A DNA stretch of 64,000 nucleotides from Clostridium sp. CAG:678. GTDB lineage: Bacteria > Bacillota > Clostridia > Oscillospirales > Acutalibacteraceae. Below the pieces are notes generated by a model, which worked only from the letters and a program-made list of their open reading frames with translations, ran no database searches and was not told the DNA's origin. Location of the stretch: contig HF991825.1 of NCBI GenBank assembly GCA_000431535.1, positions 169,662-233,661 on the forward strand, in the 5' to 3' direction. Both the position numbers and the translations under genes were made by a program. This document shows, piece by piece, positions 54,657 to 63,356 of the stretch; position 1 is the stretch's first letter, and every line of letters begins with the position of its first letter.

Positions 54657-55299
54657 TTTTGATGAGACCCTGCAGGACAGAACTTTGGCGTTTGACCATT
54701 ATGCAGACGCTTTTTTGCAGGCGTTTTTTCCCGGCATCTCCAAAGAGGATGCGCAAAAGAAAAAACAGGATATGATTGATACCGGAAACGGCGGCTATGT
54801 AAATCGCGTTGCGTGGTTTTCAGAACTGATCACGATGTGGCACTGGGTTGATTCGCCGGGTGCGGAATCCCTTGCGCGCCACTATGATGAAAAATTCGGT
54901 TTCTTCAACGTGATTTTTGACGATGCGGTTCCGCTCCTTACCGAACTCAGAAAACGCGGTATAAAAACCGGTGTGATTACCAACGGCCCCTCTGTGCTTC
55001 AGCATACAAAAATGGAAAACAGCGGGTTGATGCCTTATATGGATATACTTGTAGTCTCGGGCGATCTCGAATTTGCTAAGCCCCAGCCTGAAATTTTTGA
55101 ATATACCGCCGCAAAACTCGGCCTTAAAACGGATGATTGCATCTATGTCGGGGATCATCCCGTAAACGATATCCAGGGTGCGCTCTCTGCGGGTATGCAT
55201 GCGCTACGCATGAACTGGGGCTGGTTCAAAAATCAGGATCTGCGCCCCGATGTTCCGGTGATTGCCAGTTTAAGCGAGGTTATAAACTATGTTTCGTGA
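54634..55299 (+). CDS. HAD-family hydrolase (YjjG/phosphoglycolate-phosphatase-like)
   Basis: A 221-residue HAD phosphatase: motif I AVLFDFDETLQDR (Asp nucleophile), an alpha-helical cap, motif II GVITNGP, motif III KPQPEIFEY and motif IV YVGDHPVNDIQGA. Substrate unknown; nucleotide or sugar phosphates are usual. Its ATG lies 23 bases inside ribF, with overlapping genes on both sides. Confidence 0.92.
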   Translation: MIKAVLFDFDETLQDRTLAFDHYADAFLQAFFPGISKEDAQKKKQDMIDTGNGGYVNRVAWFSELITMWHWVDSPGAESLARHYDEKFGFFNVIFDDAVPLLTELRKRGIKTGVITNGPSVLQHTKMENSGLMPYMDILVVSGDLEFAKPQPEIFEYTAAKLGLKTDDCIYVGDHPVNDIQGALSAGMHALRMNWGWFKNQDLRPDVPVIASLSEVINYVS

Positions 55300-55768
55300 T
55301 ACTTCTCTTTTTGAAAGTGTTGTTTCAAAGCTGATCCGAAACGGCATGCATATCTCTTTTGCTGAAAGCTGCACGGGCGGCCTTTGCAGCGGCGCGCTTG
55401 TCAGCGTTGCGGATGCATCAAAAGTGCTGGATGTGTCCTTTGTAACCTACGCGAATGAGGCAAAAATGCGCTTTCTCGGTGTAAAAGCGGCAACCATCCG
55501 TGAATACGGCGTTGTGTCTGAAAAAGTTGCCCGCGAGATGGCTGCCGGCGTGGCGCAAACTGCGCAAAGCGAGGTCGGCGTAGGCGTAACGGGAATCGCA
55601 GGCCCGAGCGGCGGCACAGCGAAAAAGCCCGTGGGGATGGTTTGTTTTGGAATTTCGGTCAACGGCTCTGTTAAAACGTTTACCACTTATTTTGGTGAGA
55701 TCGGCAGAAATCAGGTCAGGCAGAAAAGTGTGGAATTTGTGTTTGAAAAACTTGATGAACTTCTTTAA
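55289..55768 (+). CDS. CinA C-terminal domain protein (nicotinamide-nucleotide amidase, PncC)
   Basis: The 159-residue protein is only the CinA amidase domain: SFAESCTGGLCSGALVSV, VTYANEAKMRFLGV, REYGVVSEKVAREMAAGV, VGVTGIAGPSGGT and KPVGMVCFGI. It deamidates nicotinamide mononucleotide to nicotinate mononucleotide. It overlaps the HAD gene by 11 bases and is the last gene of the long translation operon. Confidence 0.92.
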   Translation: MFRDTSLFESVVSKLIRNGMHISFAESCTGGLCSGALVSVADASKVLDVSFVTYANEAKMRFLGVKAATIREYGVVSEKVAREMAAGVAQTAQSEVGVGVTGIAGPSGGTAKKPVGMVCFGISVNGSVKTFTTYFGEIGRNQVRQKSVEFVFEKLDELL

Positions 55769-55774
55769 AAATGC

Positions 55775-55803
55775 TTGACCTCATCTCGTTTTTATTGTAT
55801 AAT
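55775..55803 (+). promoter_or_regulatory. Promoter of the tRNA transcript
   Basis: TTGACC (55775-55780), a 17-bp spacer and TATAAT (55798-55803), placed directly after the CinA-type gene. The first RNA genes follow about 200 and 410 bases downstream. Confidence 0.82.
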
Positions 55804-55873
55804 GGCAAATGCAGGTCAATGCGGATTCGTGGGTGATCCTATCATCCGCTCAGTGTTTCCGTTTTACCTGAAA

Positions 55874-56240
55874 AGAAATAACGAGCAATGCGAAGCGAGA
55901 GCAAGCAGAGCGACTATATTTCTGACCGTATATGCGCAGGTCAACAGTCGCAGTCAGGAAACGGTTTTGAAACCAAACAGAGTAAAATAAAATCAAATAT
56001 GCTACTGTGGCTCAGTTGGTAGAGCAGACATTTGCCGGGGAAACGACCGCTGCCGGTGGCAGGTAAAGGGAGTTTCGCCGGGGAAGAAATAACGAGCAAT
56101 GCGAAGCGAGAGCAAGCAGAGCGACTATATTTCTGACCGTATATGCGCAGGTCAACAGTCGCAGTCAGGAAACGGTTTTGAAACCAAACAGAGTAAAAGA
56201 AAAAATTAAATATGCTACTGTGGCTCAGTTGGTAGAGCAG
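55874..56240 (+). repeat. Direct repeat of a tRNA-Thr leader (two copies, 211 bp apart)
   Basis: Copy 1 (about 55874-56027) and copy 2 (about 56085-56240) share some 110 nearly identical bases (for example the parts AAATAACGAGCAATGCGAAG and CAACAGTCGCAGTCAGGAAA), then the first 27 bases of tRNA-Thr. Only a two-base length change lies in the A-rich joint before the tRNA part. The repeat sits downstream of the tRNA promoter. Confidence 0.9.
56001..56027 (+). pseudogene. Truncated tRNA-Thr 5' half
   Basis: 27 bases identical to the acceptor and D-arm of the complete tRNA-Thr at 56214, cut before the anticodon stem. It then continues with ACATTTGCCGGGGAAAC, which resembles the spacer after the complete tRNA (ACATTT... 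GCCGGAGAAAC near 56317-56344), so an internal deletion of a once full copy is likely. Confidence 0.85.
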
Positions 56241-56289
56241 CGCATTCGTAATGCGCAGGCCGTCGGTTCGAGTCCGACCAGTAGCTCCA
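56214..56289 (+). tRNA. tRNA-Thr (anticodon CGT)
   Basis: Acceptor GCTACTG pairs with CAGTAGC (56279-56285); D-arm GGCTCAGTTGGTAGAGCAG, anticodon stem GCGCA/TGCGC around TTCGTAA (anticodon CGT), T-arm GTCGG TTCGAGT CCGAC, then T and encoded CCA. It reads ACG codons. Confidence 0.96.
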
Positions 56290-56290
56290 T

Positions 56291-56326
56291 TCGCCGTGAG
56301 CCATTCGCTCGCGGCGACATTTTTCA
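56291..56326 (+). terminator. Hairpin after tRNA-Thr
   Basis: An 11-bp stem (56291-56301 with 56307-56317, one G-T pair) is followed by CATTTTTC. It may trim or partly terminate the transcript between the two tRNAs. Confidence 0.5.
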
Positions 56327-56363
56327 CCAACTGCCGGAGAAACACGCAGTTTAATATTTTTTG

Positions 56364-56439
56364 GAGGCGTAGCTCAGCTGGTTAGAGTACCTGCTTCACA
56401 TGCAGGGGGTCGGTGGTTCAAGCCCACTCGCCTTCACCA
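56364..56439 (+). tRNA. tRNA-Val (anticodon CAC)
   Basis: Acceptor GGAGGCG pairs with CGCCTTC; D-arm TAGCTCAGCTGGTTAGAGTA, anticodon stem CCTGC/GCAGG around TTCACAT (anticodon CAC), T-arm GGTGG TTCAAGC CCACT, then A and encoded CCA. It reads GTG codons. Confidence 0.95.
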
Positions 56440-56440
56440 A

Positions 56441-56475
56441 AAAAAGAGGTTATCGTAAAGATAACCTCTTTTTTT
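56441..56475 (+). terminator. Terminator of the tRNA transcript
   Basis: A perfect 14-bp stem (56441-56454 with 56460-56473) is followed by a T-run; it starts two bases after the CCA of tRNA-Val. Confidence 0.9.
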
Positions 56476-56482
56476 ATTGTAA

Positions 56483-56578
56483 GCAAAGCGGCAAGATCCA
56501 AAAAATGATCTTACCGCTTTGCAGATTTTCTCTTTTCGCGTTTATCAAAAAAGACGAAGTGTACACTTCGTCTTTTTT
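56483..56578. repeat. Two further large hairpins after the tRNA terminator
   Basis: A 16-bp stem with one mismatch (56483-56498 with 56507-56522) is followed by a perfect 32-base palindrome (56547-56578, A-rich start, T-rich end, centre GTGTACAC). The second can be a bidirectional terminator for the minus-strand kinase; the first has no T-run and is not explained. Confidence 0.7.
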
Positions 56579-56672
56579 GATCCCCTGAAATCATAGCGTT
56601 AATTTTTACGGATTATAAAATTTTGCTGTTGCTGAGCTTATGAGATTTGCGTTTAAAATTATGCTTAGAAGT

Positions 56673-58061
56673 CTATAAAACCGCGTGGTTAAGCCAAATT
56701 TCTGGTGGGGGTGGGGTACTGTCGGATAACTTCAGGTTTTTGAGTTCGGTCTTAGAACAAAATAATCCGTTTTCTTTTTGATCCGTATAGATTCCGCCGT
56801 ATTTTCCGGCGATATCTTTTATAATGCTTATGCCGTGCCCGTGGTCGCCTTTGCGCTTTCGCTTTTTGCTGCTTTGTGCGCAGGAATTTTTGCATTCCAG
56901 GGCAAAGGCATCCTCATCAATCTTTACGGTTAAGTGCACCTGTTTTGCATCGGTTTCGGCTGCGGCGTATAAAGCGTTGTCCAGTATATTGTGCATGATC
57001 CTGCAAACGGAATAATCGTCCACAAGCAGCGCGCTCGTCTGCTCCACTTCAATATTCATGTCAACGCCCAGTTCGTGCGCCAGTTGCTGTTTGATGTAAA
57101 ATACCGTGTTTACGGTTTCGTTTGCGCAGATCGGGATTCCGGCAAGTTCGTTTATATCCTTTTCCGTGCTTTTTAAGATTTCTAAAGCCTTTTCCGGCTT
57201 TCCGATCTCTATAAAGCCCTGCGCGGTCGTCAGCAAATTGGCAAGGTCATGTTTCAGTTTTCTGAATTCGTTTTTTTCGTCCGCCAGCATTTTGGTCTGC
57301 TGGTAATCCATCTGATTTTTAAGCAGCTGCCGCTCATATCTGCTGTTTTCGTTTTCTGTTTTAGATTGCCTGTCCACCATAAAGATGATCAAAAAATCAG
57401 CCAGCACACAGATTGCCGCACACAGGGAAAAAACGGTTTCAAATGCCGGATATTCGGAGATAAAATGATGATATGTGTTATCGTCAAAAGCCTGCAGGAT
57501 CACAACAATCAGCATTGTGTACATCATATGCGTTACCGGAAAGATAAAATAGATCACATATTTCTTTTCATATTTCATCTTTTTGCTGATCTTTGCTTTT
57601 ATTATTTTGAACAGGAACGCCACAATAAACGAAAATGCAAACATAAATACGATATACATCATGAAATCCACAAGCGGAATATTATATGATATACCGGATT
57701 GAACAGTATCTTTTCCCGTCGATTGCGTTGCCGCGCTAAACAGCAGGGCAGCGCCGGTCCAGGACAAAAGCGCGCTGACGGAGGAAAATGCCTTTGCAAA
57801 AAAACCGCCTTCCGATGTGAAGATCAGTATCACCGTTAAAAGAATATAATAACCCGCCATTTGCAGCATTTCCGTTCGGTAATCCAGAAATGTATAGGTT
57901 AAAAAAGAATAGAGCAGTGAAAACGCAAGAATGCTGCCGCAGGAAACAAACGCATTGTATTTGTCTTTCAGTATCGCATGAGTAATATTAAAACATATTG
58001 CCCCGCGCAGCAGATTCATAATCAGTCCCCACGGGAAAAATTCTGTAAGCTGGATTATCAT
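56673..58061 (-). CDS. Agr-like sensor histidine kinase (GHKL)
   Basis: A 462-residue kinase with about six N-terminal helices (1-205) and a cytoplasmic GHKL part. The phospho-acceptor region is FRKLKHDLANLLTTAQGFIEIGKPEKALEIL, the N-box INILDNAL-like MHNILDNALYAA, and the G-box GHGHGISIIKDIAGKYGG. This is the AgrC/ComD type that senses peptides; no agrB/agrD-like processing gene or peptide gene is seen close by. It lies 18 bases downstream of the LytTR regulator gene on the same strand. Confidence 0.9.
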   Translation of the reverse strand: MIIQLTEFFPWGLIMNLLRGAICFNITHAILKDKYNAFVSCGSILAFSLLYSFLTYTFLDYRTEMLQMAGYYILLTVILIFTSEGGFFAKAFSSVSALLSWTGAALLFSAATQSTGKDTVQSGISYNIPLVDFMMYIVFMFAFSFIVAFLFKIIKAKISKKMKYEKKYVIYFIFPVTHMMYTMLIVVILQAFDDNTYHHFISEYPAFETVFSLCAAICVLADFLIIFMVDRQSKTENENSRYERQLLKNQMDYQQTKMLADEKNEFRKLKHDLANLLTTAQGFIEIGKPEKALEILKSTEKDINELAGIPICANETVNTVFYIKQQLAHELGVDMNIEVEQTSALLVDDYSVCRIMHNILDNALYAAAETDAKQVHLTVKIDEDAFALECKNSCAQSSKKRKRKGDHGHGISIIKDIAGKYGGIYTDQKENGLFCSKTELKNLKLSDSTPPPPEIWLNHAVL

Positions 58062-58079
58062 CTATTAACGGTCACACCC

Positions 58080-58790
58080 TTAAATGTTGTTTATATAATC
58101 CGTGTATTTTTGAATTACATATTTGTATTTCTTAACCGGGATCGGTACGGTGCCGCCGGTGAAAAGCGTAAATTTATGCGGTTCGTAACTGGTGATATGA
58201 TTCATGTTTACCATAAAACTCTTGTGGCACTGCAAAAAATACGGCGGCAGGTTTTCTGAAAACCGGGATAGCGGCATATAGATCTTCAGCACCTGCGCAT
58301 TGATCATGTGTATGGAGATATTGTTGTTGAATGTTTCTATGTAAACGATATTTTGCAGGTTTACCGTGTAACTTTTGCTGCCGAAACGGATGATCTTAAG
58401 ATTCGGGTCTTTTTTGGATAGTTTCTGAAGCGCTTTTACGATCGCGCTTTTCAGTATATCAGGGGTGAGGTGGTTTTTGATGATGTAATATGTGTGCTCT
58501 GTTTCAGAGATTGAATATGCCTCTTCCGGGTAAGAAGTCATATAAATGATCTGCACATTTGTGCTTTTTTGAAAGGCGGATACCCAGTCTGCCGAATTGC
58601 GGCCGTTTATCATAAGGTCCAAAAACAGAATATCCGTTTGGTTCTTCTTGATTCCTTCCTCCAAACCGTTCAGGTCATTAAAGTAGGAAAGGGTATATTC
58701 CATGTCCAGATCACGCATGCATGTTCTGATCTTGTGTTCCAGTATTTCGCCGTATGCGGGTGAGTCGTCACATATCGTAATATTTACCAT
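58080..58790 (-). CDS. LytTR response regulator (AgrA/ComE type)
   Basis: A 236-residue response regulator: receiver with NITICDDSPAYGEIL, phospho-acceptor Asp in ILFLDLMINGRNSADWV, and IYMTSYPEEAYS, then a LytTR DNA-binding domain (RFGSKSYTVNLQNIVYIET, HKSFMVNMNHITSYEPHKF, VPIPVKKYK). The start is either ATG 58790 or TTG 58799; AGGAG lies 13 or 4 bases upstream respectively, so neither is ideal. It is the first gene of the pair with the GHKL kinase. Confidence 0.92.
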   Translation of the reverse strand: MVNITICDDSPAYGEILEHKIRTCMRDLDMEYTLSYFNDLNGLEEGIKKNQTDILFLDLMINGRNSADWVSAFQKSTNVQIIYMTSYPEEAYSISETEHTYYIIKNHLTPDILKSAIVKALQKLSKKDPNLKIIRFGSKSYTVNLQNIVYIETFNNNISIHMINAQVLKIYMPLSRFSENLPPYFLQCHKSFMVNMNHITSYEPHKFTLFTGGTVPIPVKKYKYVIQKYTDYINNI

Positions 58791-58972
58791 AAATTTCAAA
58801 AATCTCCTAAAAAGAACAATATATATTATTATACTATAAAATATATGTTATTAATTAGTATTTCACCACGCGAAAACGGCTTTTCGCCATAAACCCTCTT
58901 CTTTCATTATAGCAACCCTTGGGGCAATTACAATATGCCGGCAGAATACACAATTAAATTTTGTTACAAAAA

Positions 58973-59003
58973 ACAGCACACGGAACACCGTGTGCTGTCA
59001 GCA
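58973..59003 (-). terminator. Terminator of the GH38-like gene
   Basis: An 11-bp stem (58973-58983 with 58988-58998); on the minus strand it ends in TTTTTTGT. It begins about 30 bases after the gene. Confidence 0.85.
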
Positions 59004-59025
59004 TTTTATAAGATTTTTAGATAAA

Positions 59026-61059
59026 TCATTCCTCCGTTATGCAGAAGGTAAAGCGGGCGTTTTCTTCGTACCAAAGCGGAAAATTCGTGCCCCAAACATT
59101 GTTTTGCAAAATATATGTGATTCCGTTTTCGGCAATGCTATCCACCTTATTGTCATAGTGCAGGATCTTGCCTTTACCCGGTGAAAGCAGCGGCGCATGG
59201 CAGTTTTTGAAGATGTAACTGCCTTTGTCCGTCTTAAGCCGCGCACACTGCACAGCGTGTATGTTTTTGCCGCCGTTATCTACAATATCATACGGATCAA
59301 TCCATTCACCGATTTTCTTTAGTTCAAATGTTCCGTTTGCCGGCATCAGGTGATAATAGATCGCCTCCGTAAGGCGGTTTGCGTCTTTTCCAAACCAGGA
59401 GAGTTCCGAGGTCAGTCCGTTTTCTTTCAGGGTATACAGGATCTGTATCCGTCTCGGCGCGCCAAGCTCCTCGCAAACAGACTGGTCGCATTGCAGATCC
59501 GCCAGAACCTGATCCGCACCGGTCTGATAAGCGCCGTTCAGCCTGTAAGGAAATCTGCCGCTCGGGTATTTGCCTTTTACATATTTGAGCAGCGGTCTGG
59601 AAAAGTCGGAAACAGCCCAATGCGCGTTCTTTTCAATATCCCTGCTGTAATGATTCAGCCAGAAATCGTAATCATCGTCATTAAAACCGATATACTCTGC
59701 GGCGCACACTGTGTTTTCCCGGATCACTTCGTCTCCGCCGCAGGTGAGTTTTTCAATTGAGCCGGTGCCGCTGATTTTGAGCCGCCATTTGCCTGCCGTA
59801 AGCACGTTTGCAATATCAAACTTTTTGGCGCAGGTTTCAGGCGTTTCGGGAATCAGCTTTTTCAACGCGTTTTCCGCCTGCTTTTTTCTTGTGCCCTTTA
59901 AGCAGCAAACGGCGTTTTTAATGTATTCGCGCTGTTCTTCCCAGCTTTTCTCTATTGTTCTGTAATTTGCCGGCTTGTTGCAGCCGGCGATCCTGCCGAG
60001 CGCAATGATCATGTTTTGCGGATAATCGCGGAAAGGATGGCGTATTGCGGAAACGCCCTTTTTTCTCGCCTTTTCAAAATCTTTTTTCAGGTAGTTTTCG
60101 TAATCGCCCAAATAGGTTTTCATATCCATGCCGCATGTGTGCTCGGCAACACACATCAGATTATCCGTAAACCCGATATATTCTTTGGAACTCCTTACCA
60201 TTTCACCGCTTTGCAGCCATTCGTTTTTCAGCGCTGTCAGTTCGCGCAGCGCCGCGGCTTTATATGGGTCTGCCGCTGCGCCGTGGATCCATGTGTCGCC
60301 GAGTTCACTTGTTACAACGGGCAATTCATGCCGCTTTTCCCAAATGACGTCTGCAAATTCATCCAGCGTGCCTGCCTCCACCGTATAGCCGGGAAATTCT
60401 GCTTCTATCTTTTCAAGTTTGCCGATAATTTTGGACGGCGCCGGCGTACCGCGGTTATCAAGCGTGTGGTCAAAATACAGCACTTCGTCCACAAGATCGC
60501 TTTGAAACGCGCCGCCGTAGTCTCCGGAATAGACCACAACCACTTCAGCGCCCCCGCATCTCCAAAGGAAACACGGCGGCACCTTGCAAAGCGCGGACGC
60601 GCCGTTTACGCCAATGTGCAGAAGTTTAATGCCGTGTTTTGCAAGCAGGGGAACCAGCGCTTTGGTGTGCCCCGGCACATCGGTCATTTTCGCCGCCGTT
60701 GTTTTTCTGCCGCGCAGTTTGTCCAGATCGTCCGCTATGGAAAGTCCGTAGTCAAGCGTGTCCTCGTCCAGCAGTTCCGTGTGCGTTGTAAACGGCATGG
60801 CATGCGGCACAATGTTTCCCTGCGCAATAGCTTTTTTCAGGCGTTCCCGCTGCATACGGTCTCCCTTTAAAAGCGCCTCTTTCAGAATCCATGAGCCTGT
60901 GGTCCATATAAATTTTTTGCTGCCGTTTTGGTTCAACTGTTCAGCAAGGCTAATCGCGCCCGGTATGTATTCTTCAATGTATTTCCGTTTGATTCTGGAT
61001 GCGAAATCAGTAAAACCCAGATCCAGATGTGTTTTTGAAACTACGATCACTTTTTTCAT
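59026..61059 (-). CDS. GH38-like DUF5054 family protein
   Basis: A 676-residue protein whose N-terminus has the glycosidase-38-like pattern VSKTHLDLGFTDFA (about 8-21) with the metal His/Asp, then FIWTTGSWILKEAL, MPFTTHTELLD and DVPGHTKALVPLL, and SGDYGGAF. These are the marks of DUF5054, proteins related to alpha-mannosidases. No signal peptide. It may cut an imported mannose- or other glycan. ATG 61059 has GGTGAT upstream; the frame to 61134 adds a tail without a ribosome site. Confidence 0.83.
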   Translation of the reverse strand: MKKVIVVSKTHLDLGFTDFASRIKRKYIEEYIPGAISLAEQLNQNGSKKFIWTTGSWILKEALLKGDRMQRERLKKAIAQGNIVPHAMPFTTHTELLDEDTLDYGLSIADDLDKLRGRKTTAAKMTDVPGHTKALVPLLAKHGIKLLHIGVNGASALCKVPPCFLWRCGGAEVVVVYSGDYGGAFQSDLVDEVLYFDHTLDNRGTPAPSKIIGKLEKIEAEFPGYTVEAGTLDEFADVIWEKRHELPVVTSELGDTWIHGAAADPYKAAALRELTALKNEWLQSGEMVRSSKEYIGFTDNLMCVAEHTCGMDMKTYLGDYENYLKKDFEKARKKGVSAIRHPFRDYPQNMIIALGRIAGCNKPANYRTIEKSWEEQREYIKNAVCCLKGTRKKQAENALKKLIPETPETCAKKFDIANVLTAGKWRLKISGTGSIEKLTCGGDEVIRENTVCAAEYIGFNDDDYDFWLNHYSRDIEKNAHWAVSDFSRPLLKYVKGKYPSGRFPYRLNGAYQTGADQVLADLQCDQSVCEELGAPRRIQILYTLKENGLTSELSWFGKDANRLTEAIYYHLMPANGTFELKKIGEWIDPYDIVDNGGKNIHAVQCARLKTDKGSYIFKNCHAPLLSPGKGKILHYDNKVDSIAENGITYILQNNVWGTNFPLWYEENARFTFCITEE

Positions 61060-61181
61060 TTCTATCACCGTATAAAATAAATATTGCCGTATTCGGCTTT
61101 CCTCATTATACTGCATAATCCCGTATCTTATCAACCAGTAATATTGAATAATTTAATGCGCTGTTTTTGTGCAATAAGACG

Positions 61182-61214
61182 AAACGGGGCGGATCGCATG
61201 TATCCGCCCCGTTT
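61182..61214 (-). terminator. Bidirectional terminator of the HAAS-domain gene
   Basis: A perfect 13-bp stem (61182-61194 with 61202-61214), loop CGCATGT; on the minus strand followed by CGTCTTATT. Confidence 0.7.
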
Positions 61215-61226
61215 GCTTGTGCCGCT

Positions 61227-63356
61227 TTATTCGTATGCATTCACATCAACCAAGTTGCCGTTTTCGTCCCAGCTCGTTTTAAATACCGCGGTAAATACTT
61301 CACCGGCGGAATTTTTATATGTGCCGTCTGTGCTTTCTTTTATTGCGCCCTGTTTGTCTATTACCAGCCATCCATTTTGGTCTATAAAGCATTTATCGCT
61401 CGGATATGTTTCGCCGTCCATGTTTTGCAGATAGTAACGTTTTCTTGTTTCAGGGTCAGGGTTTTCATTATCAACTGTTGAATAATAGCGGTAAGTTTCA
61501 CCGCCTTCAGTGTAATATCGAATTTTTTCCGTATCGCCGTAGCAAAGCCCCTGTTTATCAAAGAAACAGCCGTCAAACGAATATTTAATAAATCCGTTAT
61601 TATCGGTATAAATTTCAAACGGGCGCTTGCCGTTTAAATCCGTTTCTTTAACATATATATCAAGCGGCACAGCAAAAGTATCCATTATCGGAACACCGTT
61701 TTCAAATATTGCAATATCAAAATCGCTGTATCTTAAAACTGTAAACTGCCAGTCGCCGGATATTTTATATGAAGTCAGTTCACCGTGAGCATCTTTAAGT
61801 TTGTCTTTGTAATAGTACGCCAGGGAATTCTTGTTTATCCAGTTACATATCAAGTTTATCCGCGCGGCATATCCCTCCGGGGTGTATATGCTTTTAACGG
61901 CGGTTGTTTCTGTAAGTCGGGCGATTTCAGCGCTGTTGTCCAGATTTGCGGTTTTCAGGATCTCGGTTATTTCGGATTCCTTTTCTTTAAAATCAAGCAG
62001 TTCCTGCGATTCTCTGCTGATTTCAAAATAGTGCATATCGCTGAACGCGCCCGAATCTTCAAGATATTGATATGTTATTCGGCTTGTTGCAAGCCCTTGC
62101 TTATATTTGATGAATTTATATGTTACGGGCGTGTACTGCGTATAGTATTCTATCTCTTCTTGTGTTGTGTGCTCATATGGTATAAAACTGTATAATTCCT
62201 TAATCTCGTCTTCGTCAGATTTTAAATCCCGCAGAGTAATTGAATCGTATCCGTTTTCAAACGGCGTGTCATCAATCGCCAAAGTTACCGAATATACATA
62301 ACTTGCCGCCTTCGCGTCGTTTTGATCCTGGAGTAAATCAAGATATATTCCTGGTATTCCGCCGACTTCTTCATACTGAATTTTATCTTCCTCATGGTAA
62401 AATTCAACGGTAATATAAAATAGATTACTGCCGAAACCGTAACCCTCAATCTTTCCGTTTTCTTCGTTGCGGTAAAAATCATATTCCGAATTTTCAATAA
62501 ATTCCGCAGCCTCTTCCTGCGTGCGGCAGTTCTTCTCAAGTTGTGTCAGTAATTCAAAAGCGCTGTTGTATTCACTTCGCAGCGCCTGCACCCGGCTTAC
62601 CGTGCTGATTCCGAAATATGCGGAAATTACAGCGGATACCGCAAACAGTATAACGAAAACTGCTGTAAAGAATTTAGTAATAATAATGTCTGCTTTCGAC
62701 TGCCGATCAAGTTCTTTCTTTATCGCAAGAACGAGAGCAATAATGGCTGTAACGCCAAATAATATTCCGAAAATCAAAACGGCTGTGTTTGCCATTGAAT
62801 TGCCTTTAATACTTTCTGAAAAATCAATACTGCCGCTAAATATATATGTTTTAAGATTTTCAATACTGCCGCCTGTCAGCCCACTGATTTGCGCCGCAAG
62901 TTCTCTGATAAGAGCAATGCACATTCCACCACTGAATAGATAGCAGGCGGCAAACACATTTTTTCTTGAAACAGTGTATGCCGCAAATAAAAAATATACG
63001 GCGCTTGCAAAAAATATTCCGCATATAAGAAGAGAGATTACACCCGGGTCGCCGAATGCGTAGCCGTTCAGCAGGTAGTGCGCTGCGCAAATAACCGCCA
63101 AAGTTATAAGAAGAGCCAGCAAATCAATCCAGTTAAATCTTGATCTGTGCAGTTCGGCAAGCGCTTTGGCAATCTCCTCTGCATCGCCCATATTGTCCAC
63201 GGCTTTTTCCTCTGCCTGTTCTTCGGTGTAACCCGCATCTTCAAATCTTTTCTTTTTTAACTGGATATGATCATGAAGTTCGTTTGCAATGATCTGCTTT
63301 TTGCGGAAACTGTATATTTTAGAAGTTGCCTGCTGCAGAAATTCTTTTTCGTTCAT
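61227..63356 (-). CDS. HAAS-domain membrane protein with long extracellular C-terminal part
   Basis: A 709-residue protein. The N-terminal 65 residues are a permease-prefix/HAAS helix bundle (KKQIIANELHDHIQLKKKRFEDAGYTEEQAEEKAVDNMGD), followed by about five membrane helices (75-265) and then roughly 440 extracellular residues, whose end has degenerate repeats like KYSFDGCFFDKQG, GTYKNSAGEVF, DxNG. HAAS modules pair with PadR regulators, and the PadR gene ends exactly at its start (four-base overlap region). Function unknown; it may sense or respond to envelope conditions. Confidence 0.72.
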   Translation of the reverse strand: MNEKEFLQQATSKIYSFRKKQIIANELHDHIQLKKKRFEDAGYTEEQAEEKAVDNMGDAEEIAKALAELHRSRFNWIDLLALLITLAVICAAHYLLNGYAFGDPGVISLLICGIFFASAVYFLFAAYTVSRKNVFAACYLFSGGMCIALIRELAAQISGLTGGSIENLKTYIFSGSIDFSESIKGNSMANTAVLIFGILFGVTAIIALVLAIKKELDRQSKADIIITKFFTAVFVILFAVSAVISAYFGISTVSRVQALRSEYNSAFELLTQLEKNCRTQEEAAEFIENSEYDFYRNEENGKIEGYGFGSNLFYITVEFYHEEDKIQYEEVGGIPGIYLDLLQDQNDAKAASYVYSVTLAIDDTPFENGYDSITLRDLKSDEDEIKELYSFIPYEHTTQEEIEYYTQYTPVTYKFIKYKQGLATSRITYQYLEDSGAFSDMHYFEISRESQELLDFKEKESEITEILKTANLDNSAEIARLTETTAVKSIYTPEGYAARINLICNWINKNSLAYYYKDKLKDAHGELTSYKISGDWQFTVLRYSDFDIAIFENGVPIMDTFAVPLDIYVKETDLNGKRPFEIYTDNNGFIKYSFDGCFFDKQGLCYGDTEKIRYYTEGGETYRYYSTVDNENPDPETRKRYYLQNMDGETYPSDKCFIDQNGWLVIDKQGAIKESTDGTYKNSAGEVFTAVFKTSWDENGNLVDVNAYE

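Noticed and set aside
55874..56344. Mobile-element attachment site at the tRNA
   Set aside because: The two copies are only 211 bp apart, no integrase is present, and the repeat contains the 5' rather than the usual 3' part of the tRNA; duplication plus deletion explains it better.
55941..56345. 134-codon minus-strand frame over the tRNA-Thr region (contains TRTDGLRITNALLYQLSHS)
   Set aside because: This peptide is the antisense translation of tRNA-Thr and its duplicated leader, a known type of false ORF.
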